Below, in pieces: positions 26,142 to 33,972 of a DNA stretch of 41,447 nt. The position numbers and the translations under genes were made by a program. Location of the stretch: contig CAYFUL010000006.1 of assembly GCA_964346375.1 (NCBI GenBank), forward strand, positions 1 to 41,447. The letters run 5' to 3'. Each line of letters starts with the position of its first letter. Position 1 is the stretch's first letter. The notes under the pieces were generated by a model, which saw only the letters and a program-made list of their open reading frames with translations, had not been told where the DNA came from and made no database searches. This stretch comes from CAYFUL01 sp964346375. GTDB taxonomy: Bacteria > Bacillota > Clostridia > Tissierellales > Peptoniphilaceae.

Positions 26142-27065
26142 ATGAAAACTATTAAAGATTTTATTCTTAAACATATAAATAAAAAGCCCGTCATTTTTTT
26201 TGACGGACTACTAAAGGGAATTTCCAATAAGGATATTACCAGCTCTGGAGCGAGTCTTACTTACTTTTTAATTTTATCGGCATTCCCATTTTTAATTGCA
26301 CTGCTTAATTTAATTAACTACTCTAGTATTTTAAATTCCGATTTGATTTTTGATTGGATTGAATTTTTGCCGGCTGATATTTCTGCTATTATTTTAAATC
26401 TTATTACAGAGTTAGTTAATGCCAGTAGCGGTGGACTACTAATTATTTCCATTGCCGCTGGTCTTTTTACAGCATCTAGAGGAATTAAACATCTTATCAC
26501 AAAAATTAACGAGTCCTACGGATTTCCTCAGGATAAAAATTTTCTATACCAGAGAATTTTTGCCCTTATAATTACTGTCGCTCTTATAGTTATGATTATT
26601 CTCCTTGCTTTTGCCTATGTCTTTGGGGAGCATTTTATTAATTGGCTTAGAATTTTTGGGGAGCTTAATTTTTCTCTCTATAGATTTCTATTTAATGCCT
26701 TTAGATTTTTTGTGCCAATGATCTATATGAGTTTAATTTTTCTTCTCCTATATAGGTTTAGCGCAGCGGGGGAGAATAGATTTAAACTAAAGCTAAAATT
26801 TCTCCTTCCCGGAGCAATTTTTACTACCCTTGCTACCATTTTGGTTACTGGTTTTTTTGGGATCTATGTAAAAAATTTTGGGAAGTATTCCATTACCTAT
26901 GGTTCCCTTGGGGGAATTATCGTTATGCTAGTTTGGCTTTATTTAATGAGCACACTAATTCTTGTTGGAGCGGAAATTGTATCTTGCCTCTACAAGATGA
27001 ATACTTCTCCAGCCAGTTGTTTTTGGCCAGAGAGGGATAGTGTGTTTGATGTGTTGTTAAAGTAA
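26142..27065 (+). CDS. YihY/BrkB-family inner membrane protein
   Basis: This 307-residue protein (from the ATG at 26142, after GGGGG) has six membrane helices and the family signatures: SGASLTYFLILSAFPFLIAL at the first helix, TASRGIKHLITKINESYG, and GSLGGIIVMLVWLYLMSTLILVGAEI near the C-terminus. The family was once annotated as RNase BN, wrongly; the true function is unclear. A TATAAT at 26120-26125 could be its -10 box, which would give a very short leader. Confidence 0.9.
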   Translation: MKTIKDFILKHINKKPVIFFDGLLKGISNKDITSSGASLTYFLILSAFPFLIALLNLINYSSILNSDLIFDWIEFLPADISAIILNLITELVNASSGGLLIISIAAGLFTASRGIKHLITKINESYGFPQDKNFLYQRIFALIITVALIVMIILLAFAYVFGEHFINWLRIFGELNFSLYRFLFNAFRFFVPMIYMSLIFLLLYRFSAAGENRFKLKLKFLLPGAIFTTLATILVTGFFGIYVKNFGKYSITYGSLGGIIVMLVWLYLMSTLILVGAEIVSCLYKMNTSPASCFWPERDSVFDVLLK

Positions 27066-27123
27066 AATTTTTAGAGTATAAAAAATTACAGATGTAATAA
27101 AAATACTTTATTTATTAATGAAG

Positions 27124-27155
27124 GGGGATGTCATTACAATTACAAGCCCGACACC
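27124..27155 (+). promoter_or_regulatory. Possible structured leader before a small unknown gene
   Basis: AGGG and TGTC, separated by a GGA bulge, can pair with GACACCCT about 17 bases later, giving an 8-bp interrupted stem in an otherwise A/T-rich leader. It lies about 45 bases before the ATG at 27199. It is not followed by a T run, so it is not a simple terminator. No known riboswitch is recognised. Confidence 0.3.
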
Positions 27156-27198
27156 CTACTGTGATTTACTAAAAATATTTTATTAAGGAGAAGTTGTA

Positions 27199-27395
27199 AT
27201 GAATATTACATTATACACAGTTATAGGAAGAAATAGAGACGTTGCTCAAGTAATAGCAGATACATTTCCACAAGTAGTTAAAAAAGCAGAATTAGGTTCA
27301 AATGGAGATAATAAAAAACTTTTAATAACATTTAAAGATGATACAACTATGGAGTTTTTTATTAATATGGAAAAATCTTTTCTTGAAGAACATTT
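27199..27395 (+). CDS. Small unknown protein, truncated by an assembly gap
   Basis: I do not recognise the product. AAGGAG lies eight bases before the ATG, and 65 codons follow (MNITLYTVIGRNRDVAQVIA, KLLITFKDDTTMEFFINMEK) before the run of N at 27396. The segment looks like a small alpha/beta domain: a strand, a helix, then two strands with a charged turn. The frame that appears to continue beyond the N run is not trustworthy, because the gap size is unknown and the sequence to the right is a GC-rich structured element. The real C-terminus is missing. Confidence 0.6.
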
Positions 27396-27405
27396 NNNNN
27401 NNNNN
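27396..27405. other. Assembly gap (10 N) at the edge of a repeated element
   Basis: Ten N separate the small gene at 27199 from the GC-rich element that follows. An assembly break exactly where a repeated, structured sequence begins suggests more copies of the element elsewhere in the genome. Confidence 0.95.
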
Positions 27406-27550
27406 GTCCCTGAGACGCCCGTTACGTTGTGTCCGTGTTTTAATGTTTATGTATTCCGAATTACCGATGTACACTCCCCTCGGGTCGGGCGAGGGCTCGA
27501 CGCAACCTACCATGAATTACAAAAAACGGTCGGAAAATTTTCCGACCTAC
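27406..27550 (+). ncRNA. Putative structured noncoding RNA (3' part), copy B of the GC-rich element
   Basis: No plausible ORF is present. An outer stem GUUGUGUC (27426-27433) / GACGCAAC (27499-27506), eight pairs with one U-G, encloses ACCGATGTAC and the hairpin CCCTCG-GGTCGGG-CGAGGG (27477-27495). A 20-base perfect palindrome followed by T's (27528-27550) ends the unit. The core from 27458 to 27513 recurs as an inverted copy at 20836-20895. The 5' end is lost in the N run. It resembles a highly structured regulatory RNA; because both copies neighbour hpf/raiA and comF genes, the raiA RNA class is one candidate, but I could not compare it with a consensus. Strand is inferred from the terminator. 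Confidence 0.5.
27528..27550. terminator. Bidirectional terminator between copy B and comF
   Basis: The palindrome GGTCGGAAAATTTTCCGACC (27528-27547) has TACTTTTTTATT on its plus-strand side and CGTTTTTTG on its minus-strand side, so it can end both the plus-strand RNA and the convergent comF transcript. Confidence 0.85.
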
Positions 27551-27565
27551 TTTTTTATTATAATC

Positions 27566-28171
27566 TTATTCCGTCTTGGCTATTGCTATTACTATTAACT
27601 CTTTACAATCTATTGCCCCTGCAATTTCCCTAATGGTGGATCCCGTCGTTACTATATCCTCTACCAATAGCACCCTTTTATCCGAAATATTTTCTACCTG
27701 TCTAAAGGCTCCCTTTAAATTCTCTTTCCTTTTATGCTCCGGCAGTCCTACTTGAGGAGGCGTTTTTATTTTTTTCTCCACTACTTCCATCGTTGGGATA
27801 TCTAATTTTTTTCCAATGCTCTCTCCTATTAACCGACACTGGTTATATCCCCTTTTTCTCTCGTCATTTTTGTGCAAGGGTACCCACGTTATTAAATCCG
27901 CCTCTTCTAAATGCTTCTCTAATATCATTTCTAGTAGTATTTCCGTAAATACCTTCTCTAAATGTAACTTATCCCTAAATTTATAATCTCCTACTAGCTT
28001 TTTTGTAAAGGCATTGTATTTTAACGCGGCGTATACTTTTACTCCCTCTATATTTAAATCCAACTCTGTCCTTAAACTCTCCAAGTTTAAATTACATTCC
28101 CTACATAGATAGTTTTTATATACTTCTCCCCCACAATTGCTACACCTTTCCCTAAACATGGTAAAAATCAT
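27566..28171 (-). CDS. comFC: ComF family phosphoribosyltransferase-like protein
   Basis: This 201-residue protein has an N-terminal zinc ribbon (CSNCGGEVYKNYLCREC) and a PRTase domain: WVPLHKNDERKRGYNQCRLI and the PRPP loop VLLVEDIVTTGST. ComFC homologues help take up DNA in competence and are also found widely outside competent species. Its start lies 20 bases inside the end of recD2 with GGGGGAAG upstream, so the two genes are coupled. Confidence 0.9.
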   Translation of the reverse strand: MIFTMFRERCSNCGGEVYKNYLCRECNLNLESLRTELDLNIEGVKVYAALKYNAFTKKLVGDYKFRDKLHLEKVFTEILLEMILEKHLEEADLITWVPLHKNDERKRGYNQCRLIGESIGKKLDIPTMEVVEKKIKTPPQVGLPEHKRKENLKGAFRQVENISDKRVLLVEDIVTTGSTIREIAGAIDCKELIVIAIAKTE

Positions 28172-30344
28172 TTAGCTTCCCCCTTAATGAGGAATACCTC
28201 TTTGATACTTCCTCATTGTCTATCATTATTTTTAGATATTTATATTCTCCCACTAGTACCACCAATTTTTTCGCCCTTGTTATCGCCGTATAGATTAAAT
28301 TTCTCGTATAGAGCATTGGCGGTCCCCATGATATTGGTATTACCACTAATGGAAATTCTGAGCCTTGTGATTTGTGAATTGTAGTTGCATATGAGAGGAG
28401 TAATTCGTCTAGGTATTTTGACTCGTACTCCACTCTTTTTACTTCGTCAAATAGAACCTTTAGTGTTTTATTTTTTATGTCTATTTCCTCTATTACTCCA
28501 AGGTCGCCGTTAAATACTCCCTTGCCTCTTTCCATATATATATTTTTACCAACTGTGTACTCTAATTCATAGTTATTCCTTACCTGCATTACCCTGTCCC
28601 CTACTCTAAAGGTCTGTCCAAGATATTTTAGCTCTGGAATATTTTCCCTTGGAGGATTTAAACTCTCTTGCAATACATTATTTAAGTTTATAGTACCTAT
28701 GGGAGATTTTTTCATTGGGGTAAGTACCTGTATATCTGATGAATCTATTCCATAGTATTGAGGCAACCTTGTCTTTACTAATTCCACTACAGTTTCTACA
28801 ATTCGACTTTGATTTTTTTCATGGATCATAAAAAAATCCCCTTCGGGTCCATTTAATTCTGGGCCCTGTCCTTTATTTATATAGTGGGCATTTTTTATTA
28901 TTGCCGATTTTTCCGCCTGTCTAAATATTAAATCCAGTTTTACCGTTGGAATTCTTCCCGATGCAATTATATCCCCTAGTACATTTCCTGCGCCTATGGA
29001 CGGAAGTTGGTTTGCATCTCCTACTAATACTAGGCGAGTTGATTTTTCTATTCTATGAAGGACATTATTCATAAGGTTTAAATCCACCATACTCATCTCG
29101 TCTATTATTAGTACATCTGTCTTTAACTTTTCACCCTCTACAAGTATATCTGGATTTTCATCTACATAGGATATTTCTAGGAGCTTATGAATTGTGGAAG
29201 CGGCTCTTCCCGTTGCCATACTCATTCTCTTTGCCGCTCGTCCCGATGGGGCACAGAGCATAACTTTTTTATCCATCTTCTCAAACATATGGATAAGTCC
29301 CATTAGGGTAGTGGTCTTTCCCGTACCAGGGCCTCCTGTAATTACACATACTCCATTTTCTATTGCAGTCTTTATTGCCTCTACTTGGTTCTCTGCAAAT
29401 TCTATCCCCATTTTTTCCTCTACTTCACTTATTTCTTCCTCAAGTTTTTCGTACTGGGTATAGTAATTTCCTGCAAGGTCCTTTAACATTCCGGCAACGT
29501 AATTTTCTGCCTTGTAGATGTATTTAAAGTATATTCTCGCGTCTGATTTTTTTTCTATAAAAATACTTGGATCTAGTGCAAATGTAAATAGATTTTCCTC
29601 TAATTTTTCCATGTCTATATCAATTAAGGGATATGTTTTTTCTAGTAGATCTTTTTCTGGAAGGTAGGTATCTCCGTTAAGTAGTGCCTCTTCTAAAACG
29701 TACTTAAATGCAGAATGAATTCTAACTGTGGAATCCCTTTCTATTCCCATGGAGAGGGCAAGTTTATCGGCGCTTTTAAATCCAAATCCTCGTACCTCAT
29801 CGGAAATTTTATAGGGATTTTTTTTCACAACTTCAATGGAATTTTCCTTATAGGTATTGTAAATTTTCATAGCCATATTTACAGAGATGTCATAGTCGTC
29901 TAGGAATAGTATTAAATCGCGAACTCCCCTTTGGGAATTTAGCGCTTCTTTAATACTTTTTAATTTAACCTTTCCTATTCCATGAACTTCCAGTAGTCTA
30001 TCTGGATTATCTCTAATTATTTCTAGGCAGTCCTCTTTAAAATACTCATAGATTCTATTTGCCATTGATGGACCAATATGGGGAATAAGTCCTCCCGAAA
30101 GGTAGTTAATTATTGCAGACTTCCCCTTTGGTGCAACTTCACTATAATTTGTAACGGCAAACTGCTCCCCATACCTACTATGGTAGACCAACTCCCCTGT
30201 AAATTTATATGTAGTTCCCTTTGAAAGTGGGCCAGTATTTCCTGTAATGGTAAGTTCCCCGTCATCTGTATCTATACGGGCAACAATATATCCATTTTCA
30301 GAATTTTCAAATATGATTGTTGTTAAAATTCCCTGAATTTCCAA
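28152..30344 (-). CDS. recD2: RecD2-type ATP-dependent DNA helicase
   Basis: This 730-residue superfamily 1B helicase acts 5' to 3' in DNA repair. The N-terminal OB and helix-hairpin-helix region (EIQGILTTIIFENSENGYIVA, LLEVHGIGKVKLKSI, VRGFGFKSADKLA) is followed by motif I GGPGTGKTTTLMGLI, motif II DEMSMVDLNLM, LVGDANQLPSIGAGNVLGDI and the C-terminal YATTIHKSQGSEF and YTAITRAKKLVVLVG. The TTG at 30344 was chosen: GGTGAT lies just upstream, an extended -10 promoter sits at 30361-30369, and homology begins there. An upstream in-frame ATG at 30470 would lie before the promoter. Confidence 0.95.
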   Translation of the reverse strand: MEIQGILTTIIFENSENGYIVARIDTDDGELTITGNTGPLSKGTTYKFTGELVYHSRYGEQFAVTNYSEVAPKGKSAIINYLSGGLIPHIGPSMANRIYEYFKEDCLEIIRDNPDRLLEVHGIGKVKLKSIKEALNSQRGVRDLILFLDDYDISVNMAMKIYNTYKENSIEVVKKNPYKISDEVRGFGFKSADKLALSMGIERDSTVRIHSAFKYVLEEALLNGDTYLPEKDLLEKTYPLIDIDMEKLEENLFTFALDPSIFIEKKSDARIYFKYIYKAENYVAGMLKDLAGNYYTQYEKLEEEISEVEEKMGIEFAENQVEAIKTAIENGVCVITGGPGTGKTTTLMGLIHMFEKMDKKVMLCAPSGRAAKRMSMATGRAASTIHKLLEISYVDENPDILVEGEKLKTDVLIIDEMSMVDLNLMNNVLHRIEKSTRLVLVGDANQLPSIGAGNVLGDIIASGRIPTVKLDLIFRQAEKSAIIKNAHYINKGQGPELNGPEGDFFMIHEKNQSRIVETVVELVKTRLPQYYGIDSSDIQVLTPMKKSPIGTINLNNVLQESLNPPRENIPELKYLGQTFRVGDRVMQVRNNYELEYTVGKNIYMERGKGVFNGDLGVIEEIDIKNKTLKVLFDEVKRVEYESKYLDELLLSYATTIHKSQGSEFPLVVIPISWGPPMLYTRNLIYTAITRAKKLVVLVGEYKYLKIMIDNEEVSKRYSSLRGKLNDFYHV

Positions 30345-30360
30345 AATTATCACCGTAATT

Positions 30361-30369
30361 ATTATATCA
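30361..30369 (-). promoter_or_regulatory. Extended -10 promoter of recD2-comFC
   Basis: TGATATAAT on the minus strand, 17 bases before the TTG start, is an extended -10 element. It places transcription start around 30354, within about ten bases of the start codon and excluding the longer upstream ORF. Confidence 0.55.
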
Positions 30370-30409
30370 TTAATGGGTATAAGAAGTGTAGAAATGAGAG
30401 GTGGTAGAA

Positions 30410-30589
30410 ATGAATTTAAGAAGATCCAGAAGCGATAGGATAATTGCAGGAGTATGTGGAGGACTTGCAAACTACCTTGGAATAGAATCTAGCATAGTTA
30501 GATTAATTACTGTGGCACTTATTTTTCTTGGTGGATTGAGTATTTGGGTGTATGTTGCTGCCGCAGTTTTAATTCCATTGGAGGAATAA
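30410..30589 (+). CDS. PspC-domain small membrane protein
   Basis: This 59-residue protein is a stand-alone PspC domain: RRSRSDRIIAGVCGGLANYL, GIESSIVRLITVALIFLGG and one membrane helix ending AAAVLIPLEE. PspC proteins sense or buffer envelope stress; single-domain versions are common in Firmicutes. The ATG at 30410 behind AGAGGTGG was used in place of the GTG nine bases earlier. It is divergent from recD2 and has its own terminator. Confidence 0.92.
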   Translation: MNLRRSRSDRIIAGVCGGLANYLGIESSIVRLITVALIFLGGLSIWVYVAAAVLIPLEE

Positions 30590-30616
30590 TAGACGGAAGT
30601 TTTCCGTCTATTTTTT
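30589..30616 (+). terminator. Terminator of the PspC gene
   Basis: ATAGACGGAA / TTTCCGTCTAT (30589-30612) form a hairpin followed by six T. The rest of the gap to 30783 is AT-rich and holds nothing I can support. Confidence 0.85.
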
Positions 30617-30783
30617 ATGTTGGATATTTTTTACTTGATGTAATTTTTTATATTATGATTATTATTGCGAAGGTTTATTATTAATCATCAAAAAATTACG
30701 AGAATAATTTTTTTGTAATTGTAATAATATTCCCATCCCACACAATTTTCGAGGTGAAGGCGTTAAAAAAATTCCCTACACTT

Positions 30784-31332
30784 TTACTTTTCATAAAATA
30801 ATTTTTTTGCTCTTGTATCCAACATAAGACCAAGATAGGCTGCAAATAATAAAAACAATACAATCATTAGAATTGTGAAAATAAATGGCACATCGAGAAA
30901 CATAGTGTATAAAATTCCAATCACTGCTGTAATGGTTAAATACTTCCAAATATTTCCCTTCCCATCAATTCCAATGGCAACTATTCCTGCTCCAAGCATT
31001 AGTAGCGCCGCAATAACTTTTGAAATTCCTTGAAACTGTGCCAATATAGGTAGCAAGCTCCAATTACTACACATGCCAAAAAATTTTTTAGACCAAAATT
31101 CACCTTGTTAAATTGATACTTTCCAAAGACAGTTGAATTAATTACACCGTAGATTAATAATGCTCCCACAAAGGAAAAAAATACTGCCTGATTATCTAGT
31201 ACCATGGTTTTAAAACTTGCCATTCCCTCTGCTAAATTATAAAATCTTACAACAAAGTACCCTATTGCCAAAAAGAAGAGTGTAAAAAATATGTAGCTAA
31301 ATTTTTTTGTAGTTATCTAATGCTCTTTCCAT
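30784..31332 (-). pseudogene. Small multi-pass membrane protein with two frameshifts
   Basis: Three frames join into one 182-residue membrane protein of about five helices. It starts at the ATG at 31332 behind GGGGG (MERALDNYKK). One extra A in an A7 run (about 31308-31314) shifts it before KFSYIFFTLFFLAIGYFVVRFYNL. A missing base near 31046 then separates LKNFLACVVIGACYL from PILAQFQGISKVIAALLMLG and the rest, ending at 30784. The two changes compensate in length, and all three pieces are well-formed hydrophobic coding sequence. I do not recognise the family. Confidence 0.7.
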
Positions 31333-31341
31333 AATTCCCCC

Positions 31342-31371
31342 AAAAAAAAGGCAAACTCTAAAGTCTGCCTT
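31342..31371 (-). terminator. Terminator of the ferritin gene
   Basis: AAGGCAGACT / AGTTTGCCTT on the minus strand (arms 31362-31371 and 31348-31357, one G-U pair, loop of four) is followed by a run of T. Confidence 0.88.
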
Positions 31372-31374
31372 AAA

Positions 31375-31854
31375 TTATCTCTGTCCTAATTCTCTATTGA
31401 AGATATATAATCCAGACCAGCTTTCGCCAATTCTTTCAAGTCTAGTTACAATTCCTCTAAATGTATTTTCCTCTTCCCTCTGTTCTTCAATAAACCACTC
31501 TAGGAAATTTTGTACATCTCTATTTTTATCCTTAACTGCTGCCTCGTATAGATCGTGAATTCTCTTAGTAACTTCTTTTTCGTGTTCTAGTGCAATTTTA
31601 AATACATCAGTAAAGTTTTTAAACTCTTGCTCTGGTTTTTTAAGTCCTTCTAAAACTGGAATCTCGTCTAATTCAAATAGAAAGTTGTAGAATTTTTCAA
31701 AGTGTTCAAATTCCTCTTGGGCTTGTTTTTTCATAAAGTGAGAAAACCCACCCATATCCTGCTCATCTAAATACTTTACCATTCCCAAGTATACATAGGC
31801 TGATTCAAGTTCAAAGTTCATATGCTCATTTATCTTCTCAATTAGTTTTTCCAT
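31375..31854 (-). CDS. ftnA: Ferritin (FtnA-type)
   Basis: This 159-residue four-helix protein stores iron as a ferric core. The ferroxidase ligands are in place: Glu of NFELESAYVYLGMVKYLD (helix A), EEFEHFEKF (helix B, ExxH) and Glu residues of FIEEQREEENTFRGI (helix C). There is no haem-binding Met as in bacterioferritin. A strong AAGGAGGAAG precedes the ATG. It is a single-gene unit with its own terminator; in an anaerobe it probably also protects against oxygen stress. Confidence 0.95.
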   Translation of the reverse strand: MEKLIEKINEHMNFELESAYVYLGMVKYLDEQDMGGFSHFMKKQAQEEFEHFEKFYNFLFELDEIPVLEGLKKPEQEFKNFTDVFKIALEHEKEVTKRIHDLYEAAVKDKNRDVQNFLEWFIEEQREEENTFRGIVTRLERIGESWSGLYIFNRELGQR

Positions 31855-31910
31855 TTTCTTCCTCCTTTTTATTTATCCATCTTTTAGATTTATACCCTTG
31901 GTCAAATTAT

Positions 31911-33944
31911 TCAATCGACTTTTGAAAAACCAATATTGTCAAATACAAGCCTTCCACTATCTTTAAATATAAACTTTACGCTTTTTATACGAGTGGTATC
32001 AATTGATGGGTTACCGTTAAAAATATCCTCCCTTGGAATTTCTACAGAAATTAAATCGTACTTCTTGTCCAATTTTTTCGTAAACCTTTGAAATTTTGAA
32101 AGGGTAATATCCACAGCTGGAGTAATTCTAACATAGTCATTTGAATTTAATTTCGAAGTATTTCCATAGTAGTCCATAAATTCTATATCAAATCCTAAAC
32201 TCTCTGCCCTACTTTCATTTCCCACATCAAAGGTAAAGTAATCCAGTATATCTATGTCGTCTTTTAAATTTAATTCGTAGTAGCTTCCCTTACTTGTAGA
32301 AATAAATAGACCATTTGATCCAATTTCCTCTCCTCCAATTTTTATAGGCTTCTCCGTAATTGAGGAGATTTTGTAATTAATATTCCCAGGTACACTTGGG
32401 TTAGTTAAATCATAATCCCCCTCAAAGTCGTTAATGTAGAAGTACTCCCCACGATTAAACCTTGAGTAAATTTCCATGGGAAAGTATTTTTCTATGTCCT
32501 TAAAAAAGTAAAAGTCCCCGCTCTCCGATGCCTTTAAAAATTCCACTACACTTACCTTTAATAGATCCTGTTGTACATTACTTGGAATTAGTTCCCCTCT
32601 CTCTACAAAAAGTGTCGCAGGAAAATTTGTATCGTAGCTTCCCCAAAGGGTATTAAATTGTCCGTGGTTTGCCCCGTGAATATATATACTCGCCTTAAAA
32701 TTATTTTCTGTACTTACACTAAGGTATCTATTTAAACCCTCGTAGCCCTTTAAATCTGCGTCATTAGTTCCGTGTATACTTAGGTAGTCCACTCCAACTA
32801 GGGGATAGTTTTTCCCCTGTAGAGAATTTTGACCGTATGTTGGAGATATTCCAATAAGACCCTTTATTTTAAAATTATAGTCTAGGGATTTATTTCCATT
32901 GTCTGGGTCAAACTGAAGCCCATTGTAAATATATGCAAGGGAAATTGCCTCGCCGCCCCTTGAATGTCCTGCAAGATAAATTTTATTACTGTCTATGTTT
33001 TTATACTCTTCAAGGAGCGCACGAATATTTTCAAGTAGTAAAATTGCCCTTGCATCATTTTCAGAAGTAAGTCCAAATTCCCACATGGAGTTTAAAAAGG
33101 ATTCATCTACTGATGCGGCAATATACCCATTTTTCGCAAGGTGTTCCAATAGATAATCATAGCCTAAGTATGAGGGAGTAGTTGCTACATGGTTTCCATG
33201 GACTATTAAAAATAGTGGATACTCTCCTTCCTCCTTTGGATAGTAGATTCGTCCCCGTATAGGCGCCTTAGAAAGCTCCACTCCCAAAATCTTCTCCCTA
33301 TATTTTTTAGAGTCGTCACTGTAATTTACATAGCCCCTTAAATCAAATTCACCAAGATTATAATCACTATACTCTACCTGTAAATCTCCACTGGTGTATT
33401 TAAAATTTCCTACATTATTTTCTACAAAGCCGGGAATTAACATAAAGTATACTCCCCCTAAAATTCCCCCAATGGAAAACACTAAGGATATGTATAGAAT
33501 TTTTGACTTTCTCTTTAAAAGTCCTACTAAAGATTTTGTAAAGACTATTAGTACAAGGCTAACCAATCCCACTAAAAGTACCTGTTGAAAATCCTCTAAC
33601 CTTCCCCGCGCCATTCCATTTTCCAAAAATTTATAAACTCCCATTGGAATTAGTACAAGGGAGAGAATTGTCCTTCTTGAAATTCGCCTTAGTATAGTAA
33701 TTATTCCAAGGAGAAAATATTTCGCTATGTAGAAAACTAATAGACTTATAAAAAATACACCTAGTAGAATTTTTATTCTATTTGAATTGTCCTTTACATA
33801 GGGATAGACAAAACTGGTTAATACAATTCCAAGTAGTAGTACTCCCATATTTAAAATAGCATTAGATGTATTTCCAAAGTGAACTCTATTAAAATATCTT
33901 ATCCTCGATAGAATTTTATAGACAAAATTTGTAAATTTTTTCAT
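31911..33944 (-). CDS. Membrane-anchored alpha/beta hydrolase with C-terminal beta domain
   Basis: This 677-residue protein has about six membrane helices in its first 180 residues (for example AILNMGVLLLGIVLTSFVYP, ILLGVFFISLLVFYIAKYF). An extracellular alpha/beta hydrolase domain of the PAF-acetylhydrolase/dienelactone hydrolase kind follows: LFLIVHGNHVATTPSYLGYD, nucleophile in KIYLAGHSRGGEAISL, Asp in IHGTNDADLKG and His in IYIHGANHGQFN. The last 150 residues look like a beta-sandwich (YELNLKDDIDILDYFTFDVG). The substrate is unknown. The start lies directly after the ricT terminator and lacks a clear ribosome site, so its expression may depend on read-through. Confidence 0.8.
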   Translation of the reverse strand: MKKFTNFVYKILSRIRYFNRVHFGNTSNAILNMGVLLLGIVLTSFVYPYVKDNSNRIKILLGVFFISLLVFYIAKYFLLGIITILRRISRRTILSLVLIPMGVYKFLENGMARGRLEDFQQVLLVGLVSLVLIVFTKSLVGLLKRKSKILYISLVFSIGGILGGVYFMLIPGFVENNVGNFKYTSGDLQVEYSDYNLGEFDLRGYVNYSDDSKKYREKILGVELSKAPIRGRIYYPKEEGEYPLFLIVHGNHVATTPSYLGYDYLLEHLAKNGYIAASVDESFLNSMWEFGLTSENDARAILLLENIRALLEEYKNIDSNKIYLAGHSRGGEAISLAYIYNGLQFDPDNGNKSLDYNFKIKGLIGISPTYGQNSLQGKNYPLVGVDYLSIHGTNDADLKGYEGLNRYLSVSTENNFKASIYIHGANHGQFNTLWGSYDTNFPATLFVERGELIPSNVQQDLLKVSVVEFLKASESGDFYFFKDIEKYFPMEIYSRFNRGEYFYINDFEGDYDLTNPSVPGNINYKISSITEKPIKIGGEEIGSNGLFISTSKGSYYELNLKDDIDILDYFTFDVGNESRAESLGFDIEFMDYYGNTSKLNSNDYVRITPAVDITLSKFQRFTKKLDKKYDLISVEIPREDIFNGNPSIDTTRIKSVKFIFKDSGRLVFDNIGFSKVD

Positions 33945-33945
33945 A

Positions 33946-33971
33946 AATAAAAGGAGCCTGCCGGCCCCCCT
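33946..33971 (-). terminator. GC-rich terminator after ricT
   Basis: AGGAG and CTCCT flank a GC-rich loop containing GGCCGGC on the minus strand, followed by TTTTATTT. It lies between ricT and the hydrolase ATG. Confidence 0.65.
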
Positions 33972-33972
33972 C

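Noticed and set aside
20836..27513. Composite transposon or insertion sequence bounded by the inverted elements
   Set aside because: No transposase, integrase or recombinase is encoded between them, no target duplications are visible, and the genes inside are ordinary chromosomal functions.
27199..27633. A 144-residue ORF running across the N gap at 27396
   Set aside because: The gap length is arbitrary, so the frame to the right is meaningless. That part is GC-rich structured sequence ending in a terminator, not coding sequence.
30345..30470. Longer N-terminus for RecD2 from an in-frame ATG at 30470
   Set aside because: It would add a hydrophobic stretch not found in the family, lies upstream of the extended -10 promoter and runs into the divergent PspC gene. 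The TTG at 30344 has a ribosome site.
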